Below are positions 57,415-64,000 of a stretch of 64,000 nucleotides of DNA, in pieces. Numbering within the stretch: position 1 is the first letter of the stretch; the number at the start of each line of letters is the position of its first letter. The stretch comes from Nocardia sp. NBC_00565 (GTDB lineage: Bacteria; Actinomycetota; Actinomycetes; Mycobacteriales; Mycobacteriaceae). The notes below the pieces were generated by a model. That model saw only the letters and a list, made by a program, of their open reading frames with translations, made no database searches and was not told the origin of the DNA. The translations under genes were made by a program, and so were the position numbers. The stretch covers positions 4,650,001 to 4,714,000 of the forward strand of contig NZ_CP107785.1 of NCBI RefSeq assembly GCF_036345915.1. The letters run 5' to 3'.

Positions 57415-57708
57415 GAATTCGGGTCGACGGTACCTCATCCCGAAGACCCAGCCCCTCCATCGGTGACTGGAGGCCGAAATCCGGCAGCCCGCTACCGCAT
57501 GGCGAATGGTGGATCGTCAACCCTTTACCTCGGCGATTCATCCGTGCGGCGGCCGGTCGACACCCCCCACACATCGTCGGCCGCCGCACTCCGCTGGCCT
57601 CACGGCCCCTTGTCGGCAACCCTTTTCCTTTCCCGCATGGACCGCTGCCGGTCGCCGATCTCTTTTTCCTCCCCACGACCCGCGGCCGCCGTTCCTCGCC
57701 GGGCAGCG
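57415..57708. other. intergenic region upstream of the ESX operon
   Basis: No gene is supported. It holds a hairpin (57544-57589) and is otherwise plain. Frames seen here on both strands extend into the antisense of the next gene and lack signals. Confidence 0.5.
57544..57589. terminator. hairpin, probable terminator of the WXG-type gene
   Basis: GTGCGGCGGCCG (57544-57555) pairs with CGGCCGCCGCAC (57578-57589), with a 22-nt loop. It lies 120 nt beyond the stop at 57709 and separates that unit from eccA. Confidence 0.55.
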
Positions 57709-58590
57709 CTACCCCCGATCGCGGCGGCGGACCGTGGGCACCGTCACTGTCGACCGGACCACTTCCGGCTGGCGGGCGAGTTTCGACCACGGTGTTTCCC
57801 GGGGCTTACGTGCCGTCGTCGCACGGCTGTCCACGGATCGGGAAGCCCGGGCGGACACCACCTTCGGAGTAGTCCCGTGGGCCGTGGAGGCACGAATGGC
57901 GCGAGCCCACGGCGTGACGAACCCCCGCGGACGGGTCTGCTTGAGCTGCTGCTGCGCGGGCAGTCCGGTCCCGCCGTCGCGGATCAGGCCGCGGCTGGTC
58001 TCGGCCACCTCTTCGGCGAAACTCACCGTATGCCGCAGTAGATCCTGGGCCCGGCCGTCGCTCGGATTCGCATCGGCGAAGACCCCGGTAAGCATGGTGT
58101 CGATGCTGCGCCCCAGCGGTTCCAGGGATTTCGCGATCGCATCGGCGACGATGTAGCCGACCAGCGTCCGTTCCAGCTGCGAACACAGTCGGCGTGCCGC
58201 GGCCGCAACCGACGGACCGATCGTCCCGGCTGCGGGAGTGGCCATGATGGCCGCGTAAGTCGTTGCCAGCGCGGCGAGTTCGGCGAGCACCACGGTCTTG
58301 GTCGCCGTGATCACCTGCGCCACCGCGTCCAGCGCCTTCGCCACCACAGCGCACGCCCGGTCGAGCTCCGCCAGATGTTCAGCGCTCGCACTTGCCTTGG
58401 TCGCGACCAGATGCGGGTCGACCGAGCCCGCTCCCTTGCTGATGCCGGTCGCGGGTCTCCCCAAGATATTCGTGGCGAAGGCGCGCACCTTGACGGCGAG
58501 CCCCCGCATCTCACCCTCGTCGATATCCGGATACCGGACACCGCAGCAGTCCAGGAAGTAGGCGAGCTCCGGCGCGATGCCCTTGGCCAC
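57709..58590 (-). CDS. WXG/EspA-type helical protein of the ESX region
   Basis: A 293-residue protein. Residues 1-200 are strongly helical and Ala-rich (YPDIDEGEMRGLAVKVRAFA, AVVAKALDAVAQVITATKTV, YIVADAIAKSLEPLGRSIDT), as in long WXG-type ESX substrates. The C-terminal 90 residues are basic, Arg/Thr/Ser-rich and probably disordered. It has no signal peptide. Its start codon shares the last base of the upstream NlpC/P60 gene's stop region, so the two are coupled. An exported partner of the NlpC/P60 enzyme is inferred. Confidence 0.7.
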   Translation of the reverse strand: MAKGIAPELAYFLDCCGVRYPDIDEGEMRGLAVKVRAFATNILGRPATGISKGAGSVDPHLVATKASASAEHLAELDRACAVVAKALDAVAQVITATKTVVLAELAALATTYAAIMATPAAGTIGPSVAAAARRLCSQLERTLVGYIVADAIAKSLEPLGRSIDTMLTGVFADANPSDGRAQDLLRHTVSFAEEVAETSRGLIRDGGTGLPAQQQLKQTRPRGFVTPWARAIRASTAHGTTPKVVSARASRSVDSRATTARKPRETPWSKLARQPEVVRSTVTVPTVRRRDRG

Positions 58591-59534
58591 TACAGCACCC
58601 GCACGACGACGGCGTTATCGGACATACGCGACCATTTCACCGTCGATCCCGAGTACGGCGCCTCGATGACCATGCCATTGCCCGCGGCGAGTTGAACGTG
58701 CTCGGGTCCGCGCGCGCTGAATGAACTTGCGGGAAAGACCAAGTCGCCCGGACGCACATCATGCGGTGACACCCGCACCCCGCTGTAGATCTGCTCATAG
58801 GTGGTCCGGGGCAGCACCACATGGCCATCGGAGGCCTGGGCTATCGCGTACTGGGTCAGCCCGGAACAGTCGAAGCCACCCCCGCTCGGTCCGCCCGCGC
58901 CGCCGCCGCCCCAGATATAGGGCGTGCCGAGCCAAGCGCTGGCCGCGCCGACGGCCTTGCTGCCGGTGGTCCCGTCCGAGGGCACCCGCACCCGGCCACC
59001 GCGGGAGAGGACCGCCGAGCGCGAACGGGCCCGGCGGCGACGTCGCGTTGTCGTAGTCTTGCGCCGGGTTACCTCTTTCGTGGTGGCGGGCGCGATCTGG
59101 GCCGCCCGCTGCCGGACCGCCACGACATCGGAATCGACCTGCTTGGTGGCATTGGCAATAGTGGTCTGTGCCGCATCGAGCAATGCCGGTCCACTGAATC
59201 GGGTATCGCCGACCGATGCGATCGCCAGCGCGCGGGTACGGAACTCGGAGATCTGATCGGCCAGTTTGTTTCGGCCGTTGATGGTGCCGTCGCTCGATTC
59301 GGCGACTGCCTTGTACACCACGCCATCTCGGCCGGCGTGGGATTCGGTCATCGCCGTCTGCAGGCTGCGCGCATCGGTGTAACCGACCGCACCCGCGCCA
59401 GTGTGCGCCTGCAGCTGATGCGTGATCGCCTCGACGAGGTTCATCGAGCTGCCGGGGTCGGGCTGGCCGTCACCGTAGAGCCCGAGCAATGATTGCAGCA
59501 CGCCGTGCAGGTCGTCCGTCAGTGTGGGCGCCAT
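58590..59534 (-). CDS. NlpC/P60 peptidoglycan hydrolase, probable ESX substrate
   Basis: A 314-residue protein. Residues 1-160 are a helical WXG/DUF4226-like domain; a basic linker (RRKTTTTRRRRRARSR) follows; the C-terminal domain is NlpC/P60 with Cys in GGFDCSGLTQYA, His in GPEHVQLAAGNG and AWLGTPYIWGGGG. It should cleave peptide stems of peptidoglycan. There is no Sec signal peptide, which together with the helical domain suggests export by ESX. Palindrome S6 is 69 nt upstream of the start. Confidence 0.85.
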   Translation of the reverse strand: MAPTLTDDLHGVLQSLLGLYGDGQPDPGSSMNLVEAITHQLQAHTGAGAVGYTDARSLQTAMTESHAGRDGVVYKAVAESSDGTINGRNKLADQISEFRTRALAIASVGDTRFSGPALLDAAQTTIANATKQVDSDVVAVRQRAAQIAPATTKEVTRRKTTTTRRRRRARSRSAVLSRGGRVRVPSDGTTGSKAVGAASAWLGTPYIWGGGGAGGPSGGGFDCSGLTQYAIAQASDGHVVLPRTTYEQIYSGVRVSPHDVRPGDLVFPASSFSARGPEHVQLAAGNGMVIEAPYSGSTVKWSRMSDNAVVVRVL

Positions 59535-59542
59535 TCCATTCC

Positions 59543-59558
59543 TTCCCAGGTCTGGGAT
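59543..59558 (+). promoter_or_regulatory. ESX-type palindrome S5
   Basis: TTCCCA and TGGGAT around GGTC, one mismatch. It lies 72 nt before the plus-strand gene if that gene starts at 59630. It also overlaps the ribosome binding site of the divergent nlpC gene. Confidence 0.55.
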
Positions 59559-59602
59559 TCATACGACTATGAGGCAAGTGCGCGATATTCGGACGATTCG
59601 CA

Positions 59603-59618
59603 TTCCCAACGGCGGGAA
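59603..59618 (-). promoter_or_regulatory. ESX-type palindrome S6
   Basis: TTCCCA and CGGGAA around ACGG, one mismatch. It lies 69 nt before the minus-strand nlpC start at 59534, matching the spacing at eccA and pknG. Confidence 0.6.
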
Positions 59619-59629
59619 GCCGGGACAAT

Positions 59630-60961
59630 ATGAGGAACTTACAAGAGAGGCGGTGTCGCGACATGGCAGCAGATGGGACGGAAACTGCCATGGGAGGCGT
59701 GCAAACGCTGTTCTCCGCACCGATCTCGCCGGGTTTTCCGGGCTCCCCTGCCGCGCCAACTCCCGGCTCTCAGGCTCTCGATTCGCAGGCTGCCGACTCT
59801 CCGCCCCCGGGCTCTCCGACTCCGGGCTCCCCAACTCCCGGCTCTCCGACGCCGGACGCATCGACAACCGGCGCGCAAACCTCTCCACCGCCCCCGCCGG
59901 CCGGGTCGAATGGTACGGGCGCTGCCGACTCGTCGAGCACTTCCAGCAGCGCCAGCCCGACCTGCGACACCAACAAGACTGGTCACTACTGGACCGTTGA
60001 GCTGACTGTTCCGCCGGGCGCGCATACCGGTCTGAAATCCTTCATCGCCTTGGCCGAAACCGAAATACAAACTGCGGTCGACCTTTTGGGTCGGGGCGCG
60101 ACCGAGCCGCCGCCGAATGTGGACGACCTGATGAAACCGGTGGTCTACGAGAGCCTCGGCGAGAGTATTACCGCCGATCAGTACGAGGCGGCGCTCGACA
60201 AGGTGGAGACCACGCAAACCGCTCTGCTGACGATGGACGAGAAGGTGATGAAGACCGCCATCGTGGTCCAGGCCGCGAACGATCGGACGCTGCGTTCCAT
60301 CAAGACCGTGGTCAAGGACCTGAACATCAAACTCGCGGCGGTCGGTTCGGCCAAGCTCAAGGCCACGCAGGAGGTGGCGCTCATGAAGGCCATTGCCGCG
60401 GCGGTCGAGGATGTCTACGAAAAGGTCACCGCCGTCGCCGATGCGAATGCGGATATGGCGGGCGACTCGAGCGATTCGAGCGATTCGGATTCCGACAGCA
60501 GCGGCTCCAGTAGCGGCAGCAGCGATTCCGGCAGTGGCGGATTGGGGCAGATGCTGCAGAGCCTCGCGTCTATGGTCCCGATGCTGGCGATGGCGGCCGC
60601 ACCGGTTGCCCAAGAGCTCCTGACACAGAACAAAGACAAGGACAAGGACCAGCACACCGAAGGCGCACAGCCGCAGGACGCACAAGCGGCACCCCCCGGA
60701 ACCGCCCCCGCACCGGGCAGCCCCACCCCGGCACCGGCTCCCGGCGCCACCGGGCAACCAGCGGCCGCCGCACCGGCGGATCCGAATGCGTCCGGATCGG
60801 CTGCGCCCGCGGCGAATTCGCCCCTGGTACCGGCTCGCGCGAACGTCCGGCGATCGACCACAAGGCCGCCGGGATCGACTGCGACCGGTGCGGACACCGA
60901 AGAGGTCGAGAATGTCGACGACGAGATGGACGAGCCGGATTCGGCGGTAGTGCAGGCATAG
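59630..60961 (+). CDS. EspA/EspB-like low-complexity protein
   Basis: A protein of up to 443 residues. Residues 30-110 are Pro/Ser/Thr-rich with GSPTP repeated three times. A helical core follows (LKSFIALAETEIQTAVDLLG, SITADQYEAALDKVETTQTA, ATQEVALMKAIAAAVEDVYE), then a Ser-Asp tract, a short hydrophobic segment (MVPMLAMAAAPVAQELL) and an acidic Ala/Pro-rich tail. The architecture recalls Esp substrates. Start uncertain: ATG 59630 gives the 72-nt spacing to palindrome S5; ATG 59663 follows an AGAGG. No Sec signal peptide is seen. It is the only plus-strand gene of the ESX half. Confidence 0.65.
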   Translation: MRNLQERRCRDMAADGTETAMGGVQTLFSAPISPGFPGSPAAPTPGSQALDSQAADSPPPGSPTPGSPTPGSPTPDASTTGAQTSPPPPPAGSNGTGAADSSSTSSSASPTCDTNKTGHYWTVELTVPPGAHTGLKSFIALAETEIQTAVDLLGRGATEPPPNVDDLMKPVVYESLGESITADQYEAALDKVETTQTALLTMDEKVMKTAIVVQAANDRTLRSIKTVVKDLNIKLAAVGSAKLKATQEVALMKAIAAAVEDVYEKVTAVADANADMAGDSSDSSDSDSDSSGSSSGSSDSGSGGLGQMLQSLASMVPMLAMAAAPVAQELLTQNKDKDKDQHTEGAQPQDAQAAPPGTAPAPGSPTPAPAPGATGQPAAAAPADPNASGSAAPAANSPLVPARANVRRSTTRPPGSTATGADTEEVENVDDEMDEPDSAVVQA

Positions 60962-61251
60962 TCGTCGGATCGACGGGCCCCCGCCGGAAATTCGACGCGG
61001 CCGGGGGCGAGTCGAATCGCGGCGAGCGCGAACACAGCCAAGTCACCGATGCCACCGATTCGGCTGCGATACAGGCAAAGTCGTCGAACCCGACATCGAT
61101 CCTGCCGGAATCCGAACCGGCCGAGATCGGCTCAGGACGTGGACACAGCGGAGTCGCGGATGCTGACGGCACATCGAGTCGCCTGCAGCGCAGGCATTGT
61201 CGCCGAATCGATGCGAACCCCGACCGGAATCCGTCCGGCCGGGGATGCGAC
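60962..61251. other. stretch without a recognised gene
   Basis: Between two convergent genes. Only short, unlikely frames and no strong hairpin are seen. Confidence 0.4.
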
Positions 61252-63510
61252 TCAGGTGGCGGCGGCGGGCGCGCTCACCGCGGGCGGTGCCGCGGGTGCG
61301 GTCGGCGGGGCCGTCACCGCACCCGGTGTGGCCGGAACGGCCGCCTGCTGGGTGGTACTGACATCGGTGCCACCGGGATGGAAGAACCCTTGGAAGTTGC
61401 CATAATCGCCGCCACTCGGCGGGTTGTTCGGGTCGAGTGGAACGAGTTGACCGTTGACAATGAACTCGAGTCGACCACCCTCGACAACCACCAGTCCGGT
61501 GCGATTGTTGTCCCACTGCACCACATCACCGGTCTGCAGGTGCGAGCTGTCGACCTGATTGCCCGGAAACGTCCCCGCAGCGGGAGTGCCCGCATATGCC
61601 GACCGCGCATCGCTGCCATTCGGATTGTTCAGTTCCTTGTTCACCGCCTGCGCCACCGCCGATGACACCTTCTGCGTCGACCCATCGGGCAGCTTCATAT
61701 CCACCATCGAATTGGGTGCGTAGACCGCTGGCGGCGATGTGGGCGATGCGGATACCACACCGGATGTGGCATCGGTCAGCGTGGCCGGTTGGGCGGTCCC
61801 GGCCTGCGCCGTCTGCTGCGATTCGGCGGCGCGGCGACGGTAGTAGGCTTCGTCCGCGCTGGCCTGATCGCTGTCCTGTGGCTGCTTGTCCTTATTGAAC
61901 ATGCCCGACAACGCCTGCATCATCATGTACTGCTGCATCGCGTTGCTGCTCGAATCAGCACCGCTGTTGTTGGCGGTCGACCCGTTGTTCGCCCCGTTGT
62001 TGGACGACGTCGTGCTCCCGTTTTGGATCTTGTCGATCGCAGAATTTATCGCAGACAGTATTGAGGAATTATCGCCGCTAGTTCCCGTTGTCGTGTCCTC
62101 GGTGGTGGTGCCGGACGTATCGTCGGTGCCACCCTCCTCACCGGAGGTCAGCAGGTCTTTGAAACTGTCACTCCAATCGGTGGGGGTCGTAGTGGTGTCG
62201 GTGGTGCCGCTATCATCGCCGCCGTTCTGCCCTGCGGCCAGCCCGGCATTATATCCGGCTTTATACCCGGCGTCCTTGCCTGCCTTGTATTCGGGCGTTT
62301 CCTTACCCGCCTTATCTCCATTGTCGGAATTTGCCTGTTTCGCATTGTCGACGATATTGTCGACAGCCGTCACGGCCTTATCGATAAGACCGAAGAGCGG
62401 CATCTCTATGTCGGGCAGAATGCGTCTGTAGGTTTCGTATCCCATCGTTCCTACGGACTTTACTTCCGTATCTTTCTCGGTGACATCGCGCAACCGATCG
62501 TCGAGTACGTTGACCTGGTCCATTATCTTTCCGAACGCATCGCTGTTGACCTGTGCCGTGTCGAGCGCGATCGAACGGATCTTCTCGTCCAGATCTTTGA
62601 AGTGCTTCTTGACGTGCGTGTCGTAGTTGAGATATTCCTCGTTATAGGAAGTGGTGATCGAGGATTTATTATCCTTGTCGGTCAACCCCTGGTTGTGCAG
62701 CCAGTCCCCGACATCCTCGGCCAGTGCGGCCTTTCCTTTTGCGAAGCAGTCCGCCTGCAACTGCATCGCGCTCTGCGCCTCATCGATCGCGATGCGCAAT
62801 TTCTCGGATTCGGCCGGCGGATGGTACAGCAGTACCAGTTTCGCATGCTTGGGGTCCCCCGCCTTGCGGAGGGTCCGCACCACCTCATGGGTTTTGGGGT
62901 CGATGAGCTTGATGCTGCCGTCCGGATCGACCTTGATTTCGTAGTTCGACGAGAACAGGTCGGCGGCGTCGGCCCCGGAGTATCCCCACAGCTGATTGCC
63001 GTCCTTGTCGGTGAGAATGAGCTCATTGTCCGAGTTCAGCTTGACCGTATAGTCACCGTTGGTGATCGAATCGCGCGCCTTGCCGTCGGTGACAGCTTCG
63101 GATCCTTCCGGAGCCAGGTGCTCCCAGGGCAGTACCCGGTCGGTACGGCGGTCTTTGACATCCGGGAGCTTGTTCTCGTCGGTCTTCGGCTCGGCCTTCG
63201 GCGTGTCGGGCTTCGGCGGATCGAAATCGCCAATTTTACCTTTATCCGCTATATTCCCGGACGTTTCTTTGGAGGCAGAAGTGCTCTGGTAAATCCGGTC
63301 CGCGTTGTACGGGTGTAGATTCCCGTCCTTGTCGACGATATTTCTATCGAAGTAGTCTATGTGTTCGCGGTGCCCGTCGTCTTTGACGTAGTAAGGCGAT
63401 AAGGTTCCGTCGCCAGATTCCTGGTAATAATACCCTTTGGTCTGCGGCGTTCCCCCGACGACGTATTGGAACTTGCCATCAACGTACTCATAGAAGCTAC
63501 CTGCACTCAT
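61252..63510 (-). CDS. large Esp-type protein with a degenerate NlpC/P60-like C-terminus
   Basis: A 752-residue protein. Residues 1-230 contain short beta repeats (YEYVDGKFQYVVGGTPQTKG, DYTVKLNSDNELILTDKDGN). Residues about 255-390 are helical (KLRIAIDEAQSAMQLQADCF, HFKDLDEKIRSIALDTAQVN). A Ser/Thr/Asn/Gly low-complexity middle follows. The C-terminal domain (VSSAVAQAVNKELNNP, QVDSSHLQTGDVVQWDNNRT, GLVVVEGGRLEFIVNGQLVP) resembles the NlpC/P60-like module seen in Esp proteins but lacks Cys and His, so it should be inactive. GAGAGG lies 4-5 nt before ATG 63510; the frame is open to 63528. It overlaps nothing and follows the 63519 gene directly. Confidence 0.7.
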   Translation of the reverse strand: MSAGSFYEYVDGKFQYVVGGTPQTKGYYYQESGDGTLSPYYVKDDGHREHIDYFDRNIVDKDGNLHPYNADRIYQSTSASKETSGNIADKGKIGDFDPPKPDTPKAEPKTDENKLPDVKDRRTDRVLPWEHLAPEGSEAVTDGKARDSITNGDYTVKLNSDNELILTDKDGNQLWGYSGADAADLFSSNYEIKVDPDGSIKLIDPKTHEVVRTLRKAGDPKHAKLVLLYHPPAESEKLRIAIDEAQSAMQLQADCFAKGKAALAEDVGDWLHNQGLTDKDNKSSITTSYNEEYLNYDTHVKKHFKDLDEKIRSIALDTAQVNSDAFGKIMDQVNVLDDRLRDVTEKDTEVKSVGTMGYETYRRILPDIEMPLFGLIDKAVTAVDNIVDNAKQANSDNGDKAGKETPEYKAGKDAGYKAGYNAGLAAGQNGGDDSGTTDTTTTPTDWSDSFKDLLTSGEEGGTDDTSGTTTEDTTTGTSGDNSSILSAINSAIDKIQNGSTTSSNNGANNGSTANNSGADSSSNAMQQYMMMQALSGMFNKDKQPQDSDQASADEAYYRRRAAESQQTAQAGTAQPATLTDATSGVVSASPTSPPAVYAPNSMVDMKLPDGSTQKVSSAVAQAVNKELNNPNGSDARSAYAGTPAAGTFPGNQVDSSHLQTGDVVQWDNNRTGLVVVEGGRLEFIVNGQLVPLDPNNPPSGGDYGNFQGFFHPGGTDVSTTQQAAVPATPGAVTAPPTAPAAPPAVSAPAAAT

Positions 63511-63518
63511 GGCACCTC

Positions 63519-64000
63519 TCAACCCCACCGGTTGTTATCGGAAGACACGACCCGTTCATTCGATTCCGCAGTAACCCGGTGTATATCGACCGGCCGTTGA
63601 TACCGGCCGCTTTCCGGTGCCGCCACAACCGCCGCAACATCCGCGAACACCGGATGTTTCACGACCTGCTCATATGCGTATACCTGATCGCGCAACTGCT
63701 GCCAGCTGGTTTCACCGTCCAGTAGAAGTACCAGTTCCGTGCAGCGGCGCTGGAAAGCAAGCGCGCGCAAAGCGTCGGCCCGGTCGTCGGCACGTAGGTC
63801 GCCGAGACCCATATGGGCGACGGGGACCCGGCGGGTCAACAGACTCGCCGCGAGCAGCTCGTCGGCAGCGCGCAGCTCGTCCCACCACTGCCGTGGAACC
63901 TCCTGCCCGGCTTGCAGACCGGCGATGATCCGATCCCGCAACCGCGACATCTCGACCGCCTCTGCCGGAACGGACCCGGTGCGGGCGAGCCGCGCGTGCG
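63519..64000 (-). CDS. hypothetical protein upstream of the Esp-type gene, start possibly outside the window
   Basis: An ATG at 63950 gives 143 residues (MSRLRDRIIAGLQAGQEVPR, QWWDELRAADELLAASLLTR, CTELVLLLDGETSWQQLRDQ). The frame is open from there to the window edge (HARLARTGSVPAEAVE), so the gene may begin further right. It is helical and soluble, and its stop is 8 nt before the start of the 752-residue protein gene, so the two share an operon. No known family; an ESX-linked chaperone or adaptor is possible. Confidence 0.55.
   Translation of the reverse strand, partial: HARLARTGSVPAEAVEMSRLRDRIIAGLQAGQEVPRQWWDELRAADELLAASLLTRRVPVAHMGLGDLRADDRADALRALAFQRRCTELVLLLDGETSWQQLRDQVYAYEQVVKHPVFADVAAVVAAPESGRYQRPVDIHRVTAESNERVVSSDNNRWG

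Noticed and set aside
57246..57420. IdeR or Zur box before eccA, as in mycobacterial ESX-3
   Set aside because: Looked for the TTAGGTTAGGCTAACCTAA-type and TGATAATGATTATCA-type patterns; neither is present. Only S4 and site 6 are found.

Overview
The window is about 64 kb of high-GC DNA from a mycolic-acid actinomycete. Nocardia or a close relative is the best fit: there is a complete ESX (type VII secretion) operon in the mycobacterial ESX-3 gene order, a 180-kDa-class NAD-glutamate dehydrogenase, a PknG-type kinase, an EgtD homologue, XRE/DUF397 pairs and many small secreted proteins. No rRNA, tRNA, CRISPR array or transposase is visible.

Left part (0-21 kb): a pentapeptide-repeat gene, a conserved small protein behind an AT-rich palindrome, two large AAA/LuxR regulators around a phosphotransferase-like gene, an orphan OmpR-type response regulator, an egtD-MFS pair, a split S74-like gene, small secreted proteins, a MerR regulator, a DUF1707 protein, a PknG-like kinase, an AnsP-type permease and an SPFH/zinc-ribbon protein.

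Accessory part (21-33 kb): decayed AbiE genes (the AbiEi reading frame is broken by a 26-bp tandem duplication), an NTF2-like fragment, and a type VII polymorphic-toxin operon (two WXG100-like proteins, a toxin with a CdiA-type tRNase tip, a SitI3-like immunity protein, a pentapeptide-repeat protein and an unknown). Then come a HEAT-repeat protein, a DUF397/XRE pair, four small genes of unknown function, and a Phd/PIN toxin-antitoxin pair lying between two roughly 270-bp direct repeats that carry the 3' end of gdh.

Right part (33-64 kb): gdh, then, reading right to left on the minus strand, eccA-eccB-eccC-PE-PPE-esx-esx-espG-espI-eccD-mycP-eccE-XRE followed by two membrane proteins. Most neighbours overlap or nearly touch. 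Further right are probable secreted or accessory proteins: a WXG-type protein, a NlpC/P60 enzyme, an EspA/EspB-like low-complexity protein, a 752-aa protein and a partial ORF.

The most interesting result is three families of DNA sites that link these genes. (1) Two 11-bp half-sites 22 bp apart, 17 nt from a -10 box, lie before the response regulator gene, before the phosphotransferase gene and at the left window edge. (2) A TTCCCA-N4-TGGGAA palindrome occurs six times, mostly 69-80 nt before start codons of eccA, PE, nlpC, the Esp-like gene, an operon-tail gene and the pknG-like gene; the XRE protein at the end of the ESX operon is a candidate ligand. (3) A 26-28 bp double palindrome (GTGCCG-N8-CGGCAC core, two 13-bp units at 15-bp pitch) precedes ansP, gdh, the SPFH gene, two secreted-protein genes and possibly eccA. 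Sites 2 and 3 would tie secretion, PknG signalling and amino-acid catabolism together. All functional statements about these sites are inference from position and sequence.
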